This document shows positions 1-7,380 of a stretch of DNA of 32,001 bases, piece by piece. The position numbers were made by a program, and so were the translations under genes. The notes beneath the pieces are model-generated. The model saw only the letters and a program-made list of their open reading frames with translations. It was not told where the DNA came from and did not search any database. Where the stretch lies: NCBI GenBank assembly GCA_965120355.1, contig CBCPMX010000143.1:1-32001 (forward strand), given 5' to 3'. Each line of letters starts with the position of its first letter. Within the stretch, counting starts at the first letter, position 1. Origin of the DNA: CBCPMX01 sp965120355. Lineage in GTDB: Bacteria; Bacillota; Clostridia; Oscillospirales; Oscillospiraceae.

Positions 1-63
1 AAAGAGAGAGAAAAAGGAAGCAAGGGAAAAAAAGGGTGGCTGGGCCCCCTCTTCCTCCCCCCC
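1..63. other. Purine-rich then pyrimidine-rich low-complexity stretch
   Basis: Bases 1-37 are purines except for one C at 22, and bases 45-62 are pyrimidines only. It lies just past the 3' end of the beta-helix gene on the minus strand. Read on the minus strand, a run of seven T (28-34) follows C/G-rich sequence, so it may contain a transcription terminator, but I cannot draw a convincing stem. No gene is visible here. Confidence 0.4.
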
Positions 64-100
64 GCCACACAAGCCGTGGCTGCTCTGTTTCGCAGTTCCC

Positions 101-1486
101 TTATTCGACGATCAGCTTGCCGCCGGAATACAGGTCATAGCTGCCCTGGTTGCTGGCAGCCTTGGCGGTGATGGTGACACCGGCGGGGGCATCCAGCTGG
201 TTCAGATCGGTTTCAGCCGCCAGGATCACCTGAGAGTCCCCGGTGGCATACCACTTGCTGGCCATATCCATGGACAGATAGGCATTGCGGATCGCGCCCC
301 GCAAGTCGGAAGACACCAGGCTCACCCGCATATCCCGCTCGGGGTCGTCATGGAGAATGTCGCCGTTGGCGGACATATCGTAGAGATTGACTTCCACGCC
401 GGGAGTGGGCCGGCCCAGCACCTGGGCGGCGTTGGGATCGGTGTTCTTCATGGTGTGAACCAGGATTCCGGCCTCGGAGACAATGTCACTGTCGATCAAA
501 TCTATGACGGCATTCTGACCATGGACGGTCACAGCCTCTTTCTTGGTTCTGGCAGTGGTGCCCTCCACAGTCAGCTCACCCACTTCGGTGTGACGCCCCA
601 TGACACAGTGGATAAAGCCCAGGTAGGTGCCGCAGTTCAGCTCGCACTCGCTGAATTCCACGCTGCTCTCGCCGGCCAGAATTACCCCCTGGCAGGCCAC
701 ATCAAACTGACAGTTGTTGAATACGTCATGGCAGCCCCAGTCGGCATACGCGCCGTAACCGGACTTGGTGGAAACCACCTTACAGTCGTTGGCCTCCAGA
801 TACACATAGCCGTCGGACATATCCGTGGACAGCGCGGCCCAGCCGTCGCAGGTGATCAGGGAGTTGTAGAAATAGCTGTAGGACTTCTGCACAGTACAGT
901 GGGTCCGGTTGTTCCCCTGAATCTCCAGCGGCGCAGGCGGAGACATCTTGGGGCTGCCGTCGGGCGCGTCGTCGCCATAGGGTGCGCCGTGGGAAATCAG
1001 CGCAGAATCATAGACCCGCAGAACGCTGCCGCCGCTGGCGGAGGTGGCTGTGCGGCTCAAGCCGTTGGCATCGATGAGGCAGTCCCGCAAGGTCAGGGTG
1101 GCATGGTCAGAGACGCCGGCGCCGGCAGTCTTTTCGCCCAGACCGTGGCCCTCGCCGGAAAGGCTGATTACCGCGCCCTCTACGGTGACGTTGGAGGCAG
1201 GGCCTTCGACAAAGATGCCGCCCACATTGCCGTCATAGGTGACCACCTTCAGATTTTCCACCCGATCCGGGGCCACGGTCCCGCCATAGACTGTGGCGGC
1301 GTTGCCCTCCACCACCTGACCGTCCTTGATGTAGACAGAGGGACGGGACAGATCCTCGCCCATGCTGGGAGGAGGACCGCCATTTTTATCTTCAATGCCC
1401 ATCTCGGCAAACCACTCGGCAGGGCCAATGGGCACATACGGCACACGGGGAGTGATCTCCGGTGCAATCCCGTTGAACTTTGGCAT
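101..1486 (-). CDS. Hypothetical right-handed beta-helix-like protein
   Basis: The 461-residue product has no family I can name with confidence. From about residue 70 to 350 it shows short beta-prone turns with regularly spaced V/I/L and N/D/G, for example VEGPASNVTVEGAVISLSG and VEFSECELNCG, the look of a pectate-lyase-like parallel beta-helix. Near the C-terminus a segment reading SKWYATGDSQV resembles the end caps of such solenoids. There is no signal peptide or membrane segment, so export is not supported; the start MPKFNG is hydrophilic. The ATG at 1486 has AAGGA seven bases upstream. The gene stands alone with its own promoter at 1533-1562. Beta-helix folds often bind or cleave polysaccharide, but no catalytic residues can be assigned, so function is unknown. 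Confidence 0.75.
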   Translation of the reverse strand: MPKFNGIAPEITPRVPYVPIGPAEWFAEMGIEDKNGGPPPSMGEDLSRPSVYIKDGQVVEGNAATVYGGTVAPDRVENLKVVTYDGNVGGIFVEGPASNVTVEGAVISLSGEGHGLGEKTAGAGVSDHATLTLRDCLIDANGLSRTATSASGGSVLRVYDSALISHGAPYGDDAPDGSPKMSPPAPLEIQGNNRTHCTVQKSYSYFYNSLITCDGWAALSTDMSDGYVYLEANDCKVVSTKSGYGAYADWGCHDVFNNCQFDVACQGVILAGESSVEFSECELNCGTYLGFIHCVMGRHTEVGELTVEGTTARTKKEAVTVHGQNAVIDLIDSDIVSEAGILVHTMKNTDPNAAQVLGRPTPGVEVNLYDMSANGDILHDDPERDMRVSLVSSDLRGAIRNAYLSMDMASKWYATGDSQVILAAETDLNQLDAPAGVTITAKAASNQGSYDLYSGGKLIVE

Positions 1487-1532
1487 CTGAAATTCCTTCT
1501 TTCCGTGAAAATTGCAGAACGCTGCTTATAAA

Positions 1533-1562
1533 ATTTTACCATTGCCGCCGGGGCAGTGTCAA
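1533..1562 (-). promoter_or_regulatory. Sigma-A-like promoter of the beta-helix gene
   Basis: On the minus strand, a perfect -35 box TTGACA (1557-1562) is followed after 18 bases by TAAAAT (1533-1538). The start codon is about 47 bases further on. The rest of the 1487-1771 gap shows only the terminator of the next gene. Confidence 0.7.
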
Positions 1563-1728
1563 CTGGCAGAACGTGCGGTTTTCCTGCATTTTATTATGTT
1601 GCCGCGGAGGAATTCCAGCCGTTCCCTGCGGTCATCTGCCGGAAGGCATCCGCATTTTTGAGAACGCGAAAACGCCTCATGCCGGCTTTGTCCTGCGGTG
1701 TTTTCGTATTTGCAGGCTTCTTTTGACA

Positions 1729-1772
1729 AACCTGAAACGGGACGGCCATGGCCAGCCGTCCCGTTTCAGGTT
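1729..1772 (-). terminator. Long perfect hairpin at the end of the XRE/membrane gene
   Basis: The arms 1729-1746 and 1755-1772 pair perfectly over 18 bp around an 8-base loop. The first base of the stem on the minus strand lies in the TGA stop codon (1772-1774) of the XRE gene. The downstream tract is TTTGTC, so the U-run is short, but stem length and position make termination or 3' end protection the likely role. Confidence 0.7.
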
Positions 1773-3193
1773 CAAACGCCGCGGTCTGCGGCCTTTTTCC
1801 GCCGCCCCCATACAATGCCAGTCACAGCACACACCAGCGCCAAAGCCGTCAGACCCAGCAGTACCAGTGTAAAGCTGTTAGATGCCGCCGTATGCGGGTC
1901 GGCCCAGTTTCCAAAGTCAATGTACAGCCGCAGGCTGTATCCCGAATTCGGCAGCCCAAATCGCCATGTTCCCAGCTTCTCAAGGCACCAGCGGGCCAGC
2001 CAGATCCAAAGGGCCGTCCCTTCCAGGCAGCTGGCGGCCTTCAGCCACCCATTGGCCGGCAAATACCGGATCACCAGCACCAGCAGCCAGGGCAAAACCA
2101 GGCATGGCAGTGTCATCAGCAGCGCGGATACAAAGGATGCGGCACTGCCCGCGGCGGCGGCTTCCAGAAGCAGCAGAAGCACCGTCTCAAGCGCAATCCA
2201 CACCACCGCTTTATGCCGGGTCAGGGCCTGCGGCAGCGGCGCCTGCCTCATTACCACCGGCAGCAGCACCAGCCCCACGCCGAAGAGCGTCCCCGCAGCA
2301 GCGGTAAGGAACCAATCGCCGCCGGACCAAAGGCAGCCGCAGCCCAGCAGGAGCAGCAGAAGCGCCGTCTCCACAGTCAAATACACAAATCCCCTGCGCT
2401 GCGCCAGCGACTGCGGCAGCGGAAGATTGCGCAGAATGTAAGGCAGGAAGACCAGTCCCACGCCGAACAGCGTCGCCGCTGCCGCCACCAGGAACCAGTC
2501 GCCGCCGCTCTGTACACATCCAATGCCGAACATGGCCAACAGCAGCACCGTCTCGATCGCCAGATAGACCACGCCCTTGCGCTGTGCCAGCGTTTGCGGC
2601 AGCGGCAGCCTACGCAGAATATAGGGAAGCAGCACCAGTCCCAGCCCAAACAAAGTGGATACCGCCGCCATCGGGAACCAGCTCCCGCCACTGTACAGGC
2701 AGCAGACGCCCAGTAAAAGCACCAGTGTCAGGGGAAATGCCACCGCCGTGTACAGGCCGCCCTGCCGTTCCGGCGCCAGAGCCGGCGTCAGCGTCAGCGA
2801 CGCCGCCACCAGTTCCGACGCCAGCACCACCACGGACCAGCCAAAGCCGTCTCCGCCCACCAGGTCACACAGCAGGCAGATCACCGCAAGGAGCCCATAG
2901 AGGATTATCTGCCCCCAGCGATAGGCCCGTGCCATCCGCATGTACCTTTTTGCCAGTTTTTCCGCTGTACGGGCTTCCACATCCTCGCTGGCGGTCAGCA
3001 GTTCATGCTCCGTAACCTCCAGTATGTCGCAGATATCCCGCAGCAGGGTAATATCGGGATAGGACATTCCCCGCTCCCACTTGGAAACGGCGGAGTCCGT
3101 CACAAACAGCCGGTCGGCAAATTCCCGCTGGGTCATGCCCAGCTCCTTTCGCCGCTGTCGGATAAAGTCGCCAAAGGTGATCTTACTTTCCAT
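1772..3193 (-). CDS. XRE-family helix-turn-helix regulator with repeated membrane domain
   Basis: The 473-residue protein has an N-terminal Cro/CI-type DNA-binding domain (about residues 7-64; TQREFADRLFVTDSAVSKWE covers the recognition region). A basic linker is followed by a hydrophobic C-terminal half from residue 95. Three near-identical tandem units of 61 residues are seen at about 147-329, marked by SGGSWF at 168 and SGGDWF at 229 and 290, and by LPLPQ(T/S)LAQR links; a fourth, degraded unit follows. This suggests a membrane-anchored sensor-regulator, but the signal is unknown. I chose ATG 3193 because AGGAGG lies nine bases upstream; ATG 3199 would be only three bases from it. It is transcribed alone from the promoter at 3246-3274. 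Confidence 0.88.
   Translation of the reverse strand: MESKITFGDFIRQRRKELGMTQREFADRLFVTDSAVSKWERGMSYPDITLLRDICDILEVTEHELLTASEDVEARTAEKLAKRYMRMARAYRWGQIILYGLLAVICLLCDLVGGDGFGWSVVVLASELVAASLTLTPALAPERQGGLYTAVAFPLTLVLLLGVCCLYSGGSWFPMAAVSTLFGLGLVLLPYILRRLPLPQTLAQRKGVVYLAIETVLLLAMFGIGCVQSGGDWFLVAAAATLFGVGLVFLPYILRNLPLPQSLAQRRGFVYLTVETALLLLLLGCGCLWSGGDWFLTAAAGTLFGVGLVLLPVVMRQAPLPQALTRHKAVVWIALETVLLLLLEAAAAGSAASFVSALLMTLPCLVLPWLLVLVIRYLPANGWLKAASCLEGTALWIWLARWCLEKLGTWRFGLPNSGYSLRLYIDFGNWADPHTAASNSFTLVLLGLTALALVCAVTGIVWGRRKKAADRGV
2207..2755 (-). repeat. Three 183-bp tandem coding repeats
   Basis: Within the XRE/membrane gene, three consecutive units of 183 bp encode about 61 residues each. The spacing of the SGG(S/D)WF motif is exactly 61 residues both times, so the array is in register. 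Similarity is visible at DNA level as well as in the protein, which points to fairly recent duplication or homogenisation. Confidence 0.85.
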
Positions 3194-3245
3194 CACCATG
3201 CGCCTCCTTTTGAGATGTCGGAATATGCCTTGCAAGACTGCCGTC

Positions 3246-3274
3246 AGCATACCAGCGGCACGCAAAAAAGTCAA
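3246..3274 (-). promoter_or_regulatory. Sigma-A-like promoter of the XRE/membrane gene
   Basis: On the minus strand TTGACT (3269-3274) and TATGCT (3246-3251) are separated by 17 bases. Transcription would begin about 45 bases before the chosen ATG. Confidence 0.7.
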
Positions 3275-3339
3275 CAAAACAGCGGCATTTTCCCACTCGA
3301 CCATCTGGAAAGTCCTTGCGCCGCAAGGGTTTGCGGGGA

Positions 3340-3573
3340 CACTCCGCAGACGGTGTGCGCCGCCGGTTTCTACAGCAAAGCCGCGGGACGGCAGATGCTT
3401 CTGTCTTTTCCCGCGGCGCTTTTTCGAACGCACCGGCCTGTTCAAAGCAGCCGTGCCGTTGATTTGATCTGCCAGGGCGAAGTGCATTCGCCTCGTCAGT
3501 GCTTCCCGCAGCAAAGGCCCGCCCTCTGCCTGAACTGCGCAGCCTGCCCGTGCGGGCTTTTCGGCGGCCTGAG
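3340..3573 (-). repeat. Dispersed intergenic element, copy A (downstream of lysR)
   Basis: This non-coding stretch shares collinear blocks with 7080-7325: GCCGAAAA followed by a small hairpin (3546-3557), then a 21-base block around GAATGCACTTC with two mismatches (about 3466-3486), then GCGTTC-AAAAA followed by a CG-rich run (about 3411-3431). Both copies lie downstream of a minus-strand gene in the same orientation. No gene is supported in 3275-3610. Confidence 0.5.
3380..3417. terminator. Hairpin with T-tracts on both sides
   Basis: A 9-bp perfect stem (3380-3388 with 3409-3417) encloses a 20-base region with a second small stem CAGA/TCTG. On the plus strand it is followed by GCTTTTTCG, on the minus strand by TTTGCTG. 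It could terminate minus-strand transcription from lysR about 200 bases after its stop codon. Confidence 0.4.
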
Positions 3574-3610
3574 AGCAGAACATGTTCCGTACACCCACTG
3601 CAACAGCAGG

Positions 3611-4537
3611 CTATGGTGTTCCCAACAGCCCCAGCTCCGCCAGCAGCCGGTCCTCCTGCTCCAGCCACTGCCCCACAAATGCCACAAAGCACTTTGCCGC
3701 CGGACTCATGGAGATCTGGCCGTTGCGCACCACCCCAATGCTGGCGGCAGGAATGGGATCCAGAATGGACAGGCAACGGATGGGCGTATCCGGCGACCGG
3801 GTTTTCAGCTTGGCATATTGGGACACGGGCATAAAGGCGATCCCGGCGTTGGCTTCCAGCAGGCGGTAAATCAGTTCAGAGTTTTCTACCTCATGGGCCA
3901 CCTGAGGCGTAAACCCCTGGGCGCGGCACAGTGTTTCCAGTGTCTCCAGCCCCATGCGGGAAGCGTCGCACAGGAAGCTCTGCTCCGCCAGTTCCCGAAT
4001 CCAGACCCCCTGCCGCGCTGCCAACGGGTTATCCCGGTGCAGCAGCACCACATACTCTTTGTGTCCCAACAGGGTAAAAACCAAAGGCGCAGGCTGCTGC
4101 TCCCGGCTGGTGATGGCCAGCGTCAAGGACCGGTCCAGGAGCCGGGCCGTCATGGTCTCCGGCGTACAGCGCACCTGGCGGATGCCAATGTGCGGGTAGA
4201 CCTGCATAAAATCTTTCAACACATCCTGCAGAAAGTCGTCAATGGTGCTGGCCAAAGCCAGCACATTCTGATCCGCATCATACAGCCGGCGAATAGAGGC
4301 CGCGCCGGCATCCAGTTGAGACAGGGCCTGCTCCACGCTGGCCAGGAACATACGCCCGTAGTCATTGAGGCTGATCTTTCCCCGCCGGTGCTCAAATAAC
4401 GGCACACCCAACTCTCGCTCCAGCCGGACAATGCTTTTGCTCAGATTGGGCTGGGTCATGTGCAGCATCTCCGCTGCCCGGGACAGATTTTCCGTTCTTG
4501 CCGCCGTCTGAAACTGCCGCAGTTGCTCGAGATCCAT
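3611..4537 (-). CDS. LysR-family transcriptional regulator
   Basis: The 308-residue product has the typical LysR length. Residues 1-60 are the winged helix-turn-helix; LSRAAEMLHMTQPNLSKSI is a textbook LysR recognition region followed by LERELGVPLFEHRRGKISL. The rest is the periplasmic-binding-like effector domain, with the usual pattern of an LDRSLTLAIT strand and a C-terminal V-G-Q-W-L-E helix. ATG 4537 is preceded by GGGAGG at seven bases, while longer forms starting upstream lack a site and would lie in the promoter. No divergent or adjacent target gene is present, so the effector and regulon cannot be inferred. The closest neighbour upstream is htpG, which ends in its own terminator. Confidence 0.93.
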   Translation of the reverse strand: MDLEQLRQFQTAARTENLSRAAEMLHMTQPNLSKSIVRLERELGVPLFEHRRGKISLNDYGRMFLASVEQALSQLDAGAASIRRLYDADQNVLALASTIDDFLQDVLKDFMQVYPHIGIRQVRCTPETMTARLLDRSLTLAITSREQQPAPLVFTLLGHKEYVVLLHRDNPLAARQGVWIRELAEQSFLCDASRMGLETLETLCRAQGFTPQVAHEVENSELIYRLLEANAGIAFMPVSQYAKLKTRSPDTPIRCLSILDPIPAASIGVVRNGQISMSPAAKCFVAFVGQWLEQEDRLLAELGLLGTP

Positions 4538-4586
4538 ACTGACGCCTCCCCTCTTTTGCCCGCCGCGGAACGCTTTCGGCAGATTG

Positions 4587-4615
4587 ACTATAGCACACAG
4601 CGGCAAAATTATCAA
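4587..4615 (-). promoter_or_regulatory. Sigma-A-like promoter of the lysR gene
   Basis: TTGATA (4610-4615), 17 bases, then TATAGT (4587-4592) on the minus strand, about 50 bases before the ATG. The remaining gap, 4616-4849, shows nothing I can recognise. Confidence 0.72.
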
Positions 4616-4849
4616 GGCGCTGCCTGCCGGAAACGCGGCGCGGCCCGCCGGGCGCATGGCCCCCACGCGGGACGGAAAAGCGCATCCACAAGACCTAGGC
4701 CGTCAAAGAAACATGCCGGCCGCATGATTGAAATTGGGCCGCCTGGGCAGGCAGCCGGGTTTCGAATTTTTGACCGGGAGGGACTGCCCTTCACCCAGGC
4801 TCAAGAAACTCCGTTTGTTGCACAGCAGTGTATTCATTTTTTACAAACG

Positions 4850-4884
4850 GCGCCCGCCCATGTCTGTTGGCCATGGGCGGGCGC
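4850..4884 (-). terminator. Terminator of htpG
   Basis: A perfect 13-bp GC-rich stem (4850-4862 with 4872-4884) and 9-base loop lie 25 bases after the htpG stop codon. On the minus strand it is followed by CGTTTGT, an imperfect U-tract. Confidence 0.7.
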
Positions 4885-4909
4885 TCTCAATCGTTGTAAA
4901 CACTATGGA

Positions 4910-6859
4910 TTACTTCATCAGGCTGCACACGAGATCCGTGTATGCAGCAGGGTTCTCCAGCGGCAGATCCGCCACCAGAAGGGCCTGGCAATACAGCAAC
5001 TCTACATACTGCTTGGCCTTCTCCTGGTCGCTCTCCATGGCGGACTTCAGCGCAGCAAACACCGCATGATTGGCATTCAGCTCCAGAATCCGGCCAGCCT
5101 TCATACCGGCGTCAGGGGAAACGCGGTTGAAATATTTCTCCATCTCAAAACTGAGGCCGGAATCCGGCGACATGCTGACAGGATGACTGCCCAGGTTCTT
5201 CCCCAGGCGAACCTCCTTGACCCGATCGCCCAGCGTTTCCTTGGCAAAGTCCAGTACAGCCTTATTTTCCTCGGCGGTCTTCTCAGCGGCTTCCTTTTCT
5301 TCCTCTGTCTCCAGGCCCAGATCCTCGGCGGTGACAGCCTTAAACTCCTTGGCGTTTTCACCCTCGCCGTAGTTCATCAGGAAGTTCAGCACAAACTCGT
5401 CTACCTCATCGGTCAGCAGCAGGACATCATAGCCCTTGCTGCGCACCAGCTCTGTCTGGGGCAGCTGCCGCAGCTTGGTGCGGCTCTCGCCGGAGGCGAA
5501 GTAGATGTATTTCTGCCCCTCGCCCATGGCGTCCAGATACTCCTGCAGGGAGATCAGCTTGTCCTCCTTATCAGACCAGAACAACAGCAGATCCTTCAGC
5601 AGGTCCTTATGGGCGCCGTAGTCAGTGGTGACACCATATTTCAGCTGGAGGCCGAAAGCGTTGTAGAACTTTTCATATGTTTCGCGGTCGTTGTCCAACA
5701 GCTTTTTCAGCTCGTTCTTAATGCGCTTTTCCAGATTGGAGGCGATACGGGTCAGCTGACGGTTATGCTGCAGCATCTCCCGGGAGATATTCAAACTCAG
5801 ATCCTGGGAGTCCACGACGCCCTTGACAAACCGGAAGTGATCGGGCAGCAGATCCTCGCAGCACTCCATAATCAGCACGCCAGAGGAATAGAGCTGCAGG
5901 CCCTTTTTATAATCCTTGGTGTAGAAATCCATGGGCTGGCGGCCCGGCACAAACAACAGCGCCTTGTAGGTCACAGCGCCCTCCACATCGGCGTGAATGG
6001 TGGCCACCGGATCCTCGTAGTCGTAGAATTTGTCCTTGTAGAGCTGGTTGTAGTCGGCCTGCTCCACCTCAGACTTTTTCCGCTGCCAGATGGGCACCAT
6101 GGAGTTGAGGGTCTGCACTTCTGTATAGGTCTCCATCTCCGGAGCCTTGTCCTCGCCGGAGTCCTCGGTTTCGCTGTCCTCCGCCGGTTCTTCTTCCGGC
6201 TTTTCCACGGGACGGGTACGTTCCACTTCCATCTTAATGGGGTAGCGGATATAGTCGGAATACTTTTTCACCAGGCTGCGCAGGGTATACTCCTCGAGAT
6301 ACTGGCTATAATTTTCGTCCTCGGTGTCGTCCTTGAGCTTCATGATGATGTCGGTACCGGGAGCATCCTTTTCGCATTCGGTAAGGGTATAGCCGTCCGC
6401 ACCGGAGGACTGCCACATCCACGCCTGCTCCTCGCCATACTTGCGGCTGATGACGGTAATGTTGTCGGCCACCATGAACGCAGAATAGAAGCCCACGCCG
6501 AACTGGCCAATGATGTCCACATCCTGGGCCTGCTCTTTATCCATGGCCTGCTTGAACTGCAAAGAACCGGATTTGGCGATAGTACCCAGATTTTCTTCCA
6601 ATTCTTCTTTAGACATGCCAATACCGTTGTCGCTGACAGTCAGCAGGCGGTAGGTCTTGTCTGTTTTCAGCTCAATGGCGAAATCACTGTGGTTCAGGCC
6701 CACTTTGTCATCGGTGAGGCTGAGGTAGGCCAGCTTGTCAATGGCGTCGCTGGCGTTGGAAATGATCTCCCGCAGGAAAATCTCTTTGTGCGTATAGATG
6801 GAATTGATCATCAAATCCAAAAGCCGCTTGGATTCCGCTTGAAATTGCTTCTTTTCCAA
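4910..6859 (-). CDS. htpG: Chaperone protein HtpG (Hsp90)
   Basis: The 649-residue product is a bacterial Hsp90, an ATP-driven cytosolic chaperone dimer. The GHKL ATPase domain is at the N-terminus: FLREIISNASDAIDKL (near residues 28-43), DNGIGM, and the lid motif GQFGVGFYSAFMVAD. The middle domain has VDSQDLSLNISREMLQ, and the C-terminal dimerisation domain ends in LVCSLMK. Translation starts at TTG 6859 (MEKKQFQAES); AAAGGA lies 11 bases upstream, a slightly long spacing. The gene is single, with promoter, CIRCE operator and terminator of its own. The acidic linker between the N and middle domains (EKPEEEPAEDSETEDSGEDK) is longer than in compact bacterial homologues, a common variable region. 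Confidence 0.98.
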   Translation of the reverse strand: MEKKQFQAESKRLLDLMINSIYTHKEIFLREIISNASDAIDKLAYLSLTDDKVGLNHSDFAIELKTDKTYRLLTVSDNGIGMSKEELEENLGTIAKSGSLQFKQAMDKEQAQDVDIIGQFGVGFYSAFMVADNITVISRKYGEEQAWMWQSSGADGYTLTECEKDAPGTDIIMKLKDDTEDENYSQYLEEYTLRSLVKKYSDYIRYPIKMEVERTRPVEKPEEEPAEDSETEDSGEDKAPEMETYTEVQTLNSMVPIWQRKKSEVEQADYNQLYKDKFYDYEDPVATIHADVEGAVTYKALLFVPGRQPMDFYTKDYKKGLQLYSSGVLIMECCEDLLPDHFRFVKGVVDSQDLSLNISREMLQHNRQLTRIASNLEKRIKNELKKLLDNDRETYEKFYNAFGLQLKYGVTTDYGAHKDLLKDLLLFWSDKEDKLISLQEYLDAMGEGQKYIYFASGESRTKLRQLPQTELVRSKGYDVLLLTDEVDEFVLNFLMNYGEGENAKEFKAVTAEDLGLETEEEKEAAEKTAEENKAVLDFAKETLGDRVKEVRLGKNLGSHPVSMSPDSGLSFEMEKYFNRVSPDAGMKAGRILELNANHAVFAALKSAMESDQEKAKQYVELLYCQALLVADLPLENPAAYTDLVCSLMK

Positions 6860-6880
6860 TGATACTCACGTCCTTTGAAT

Positions 6881-6896
6881 AATTTAAATTTAAATT
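6881..6896. other. AT-only perfect palindrome in the htpG leader
   Basis: A 16-base self-complementary run of A and T lies between the CIRCE element and the htpG start codon, in the transcribed leader. It is striking in GC-rich surroundings. It might influence leader structure or temperature response, but no role is shown. Confidence 0.5.
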
Positions 6897-6919
6897 GGTT
6901 CCTTTGGAGTGCACGGGAT

Positions 6920-6946
6920 TTAGCACTCTTAATCACTGAGTGCTAA
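6920..6946. promoter_or_regulatory. CIRCE operator of htpG (HrcA binding site)
   Basis: TTAGCACTC and GAGTGCTAA flank a 9-base spacer, an exact match to the CIRCE consensus recognised by the heat-shock repressor HrcA. It begins right after the -10 box on the minus strand, so the transcription start lies inside it and repression by HrcA is expected. It ends 60 bases before the htpG start. Confidence 0.95.
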
Positions 6947-6947
6947 T

Positions 6948-6976
6948 ATGATACCGCGTTTCATTGGATTTTGCAA
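6948..6976 (-). promoter_or_regulatory. Sigma-A-like promoter of htpG
   Basis: TTGCAA (6971-6976), 17 bases, TATCAT (6948-6953) on the minus strand, immediately followed by CIRCE. Vegetative promoter plus CIRCE is the classic class I heat-shock layout. Confidence 0.78.
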
Positions 6977-7079
6977 TAGGAAAATTGAAACTTTTTGTGA
7001 ACGATGAAGCACATTCCGAAGCTCCCACATCAAAGCCGGATTCAAGCTGCCTACGGCCTGGGCCGCTCCATCTCCTGAA

Positions 7080-7325
7080 CCACTTCCATCCAATGCAGCA
7101 GCCGGCGGCGCGGGAGTCCCCGCACCGCCGGCTCAGGTTGTCAAACAGCAGGCTGCGCCGTTTTTTTGAACGCTGGATTCTGGCTGCCTGGGAGAAGTGC
7201 ATTCCTTCGGCATACATCCGCAACCCATTGCTGTGCAATGGGGCGCAAATTTGACAGCGCAATTGCGCCGGCTCGCCGTGCCCGGGCTTCGCAGTCCACC
7301 CTTACAGGGTTTTCGGCAGTCTCAG
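7080..7325 (-). repeat. Dispersed intergenic element, copy B (downstream of ileS)
   Basis: This fills most of the 6977-7380 gap between ileS and the htpG promoter. It is collinear with 3340-3573: GCCGAAAA and a hairpin (7298-7310), a 21-base block around GAATGCACTTC (about 7187-7207), and GCGTTC-AAAAAAA-CGGCGC (about 7154-7173). It also holds a perfect 8-bp hairpin with a 3-base loop (7224-7242) and a 15-bp hairpin at 7100-7133 whose only mismatch on the plus strand is a G-U pair on the minus strand, suggesting a minus-strand RNA. Short reading frames here have no ribosome binding sites and resemble no protein I know. Confidence 0.5.
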
Positions 7326-7380
7326 CCGGTGATGCCGTTCGCGCCTGCTCATACACAGGTTTTCGGAAGCAGGTCTTTGC

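Noticed and set aside
350..1531. A 393-codon plus-strand frame opposite the beta-helix gene
   Set aside because: I compared the two strands. The minus-strand frame has a ribosome binding site, a good promoter and solenoid-like periodicity; the plus-strand one has none of these.
3194..3598. N-terminal extension of the XRE regulator by 135 residues
   Set aside because: The extension would run through the -10 and -35 boxes and the repeated element, and the HTH domain normally starts at the protein N-terminus.
4460..6862. An 800-codon open frame opposite htpG
   Set aside because: It mirrors htpG, has no ribosome binding site and codes for low-complexity hydrophobic text with no domain.
6933..7356. 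Short frames in the ileS-htpG gap that resemble those near 3480
   Set aside because: The resemblance in translated form follows from the shared DNA element. No ribosome binding sites, and frames overlap the htpG promoter, so I treat it as a non-coding repeat.
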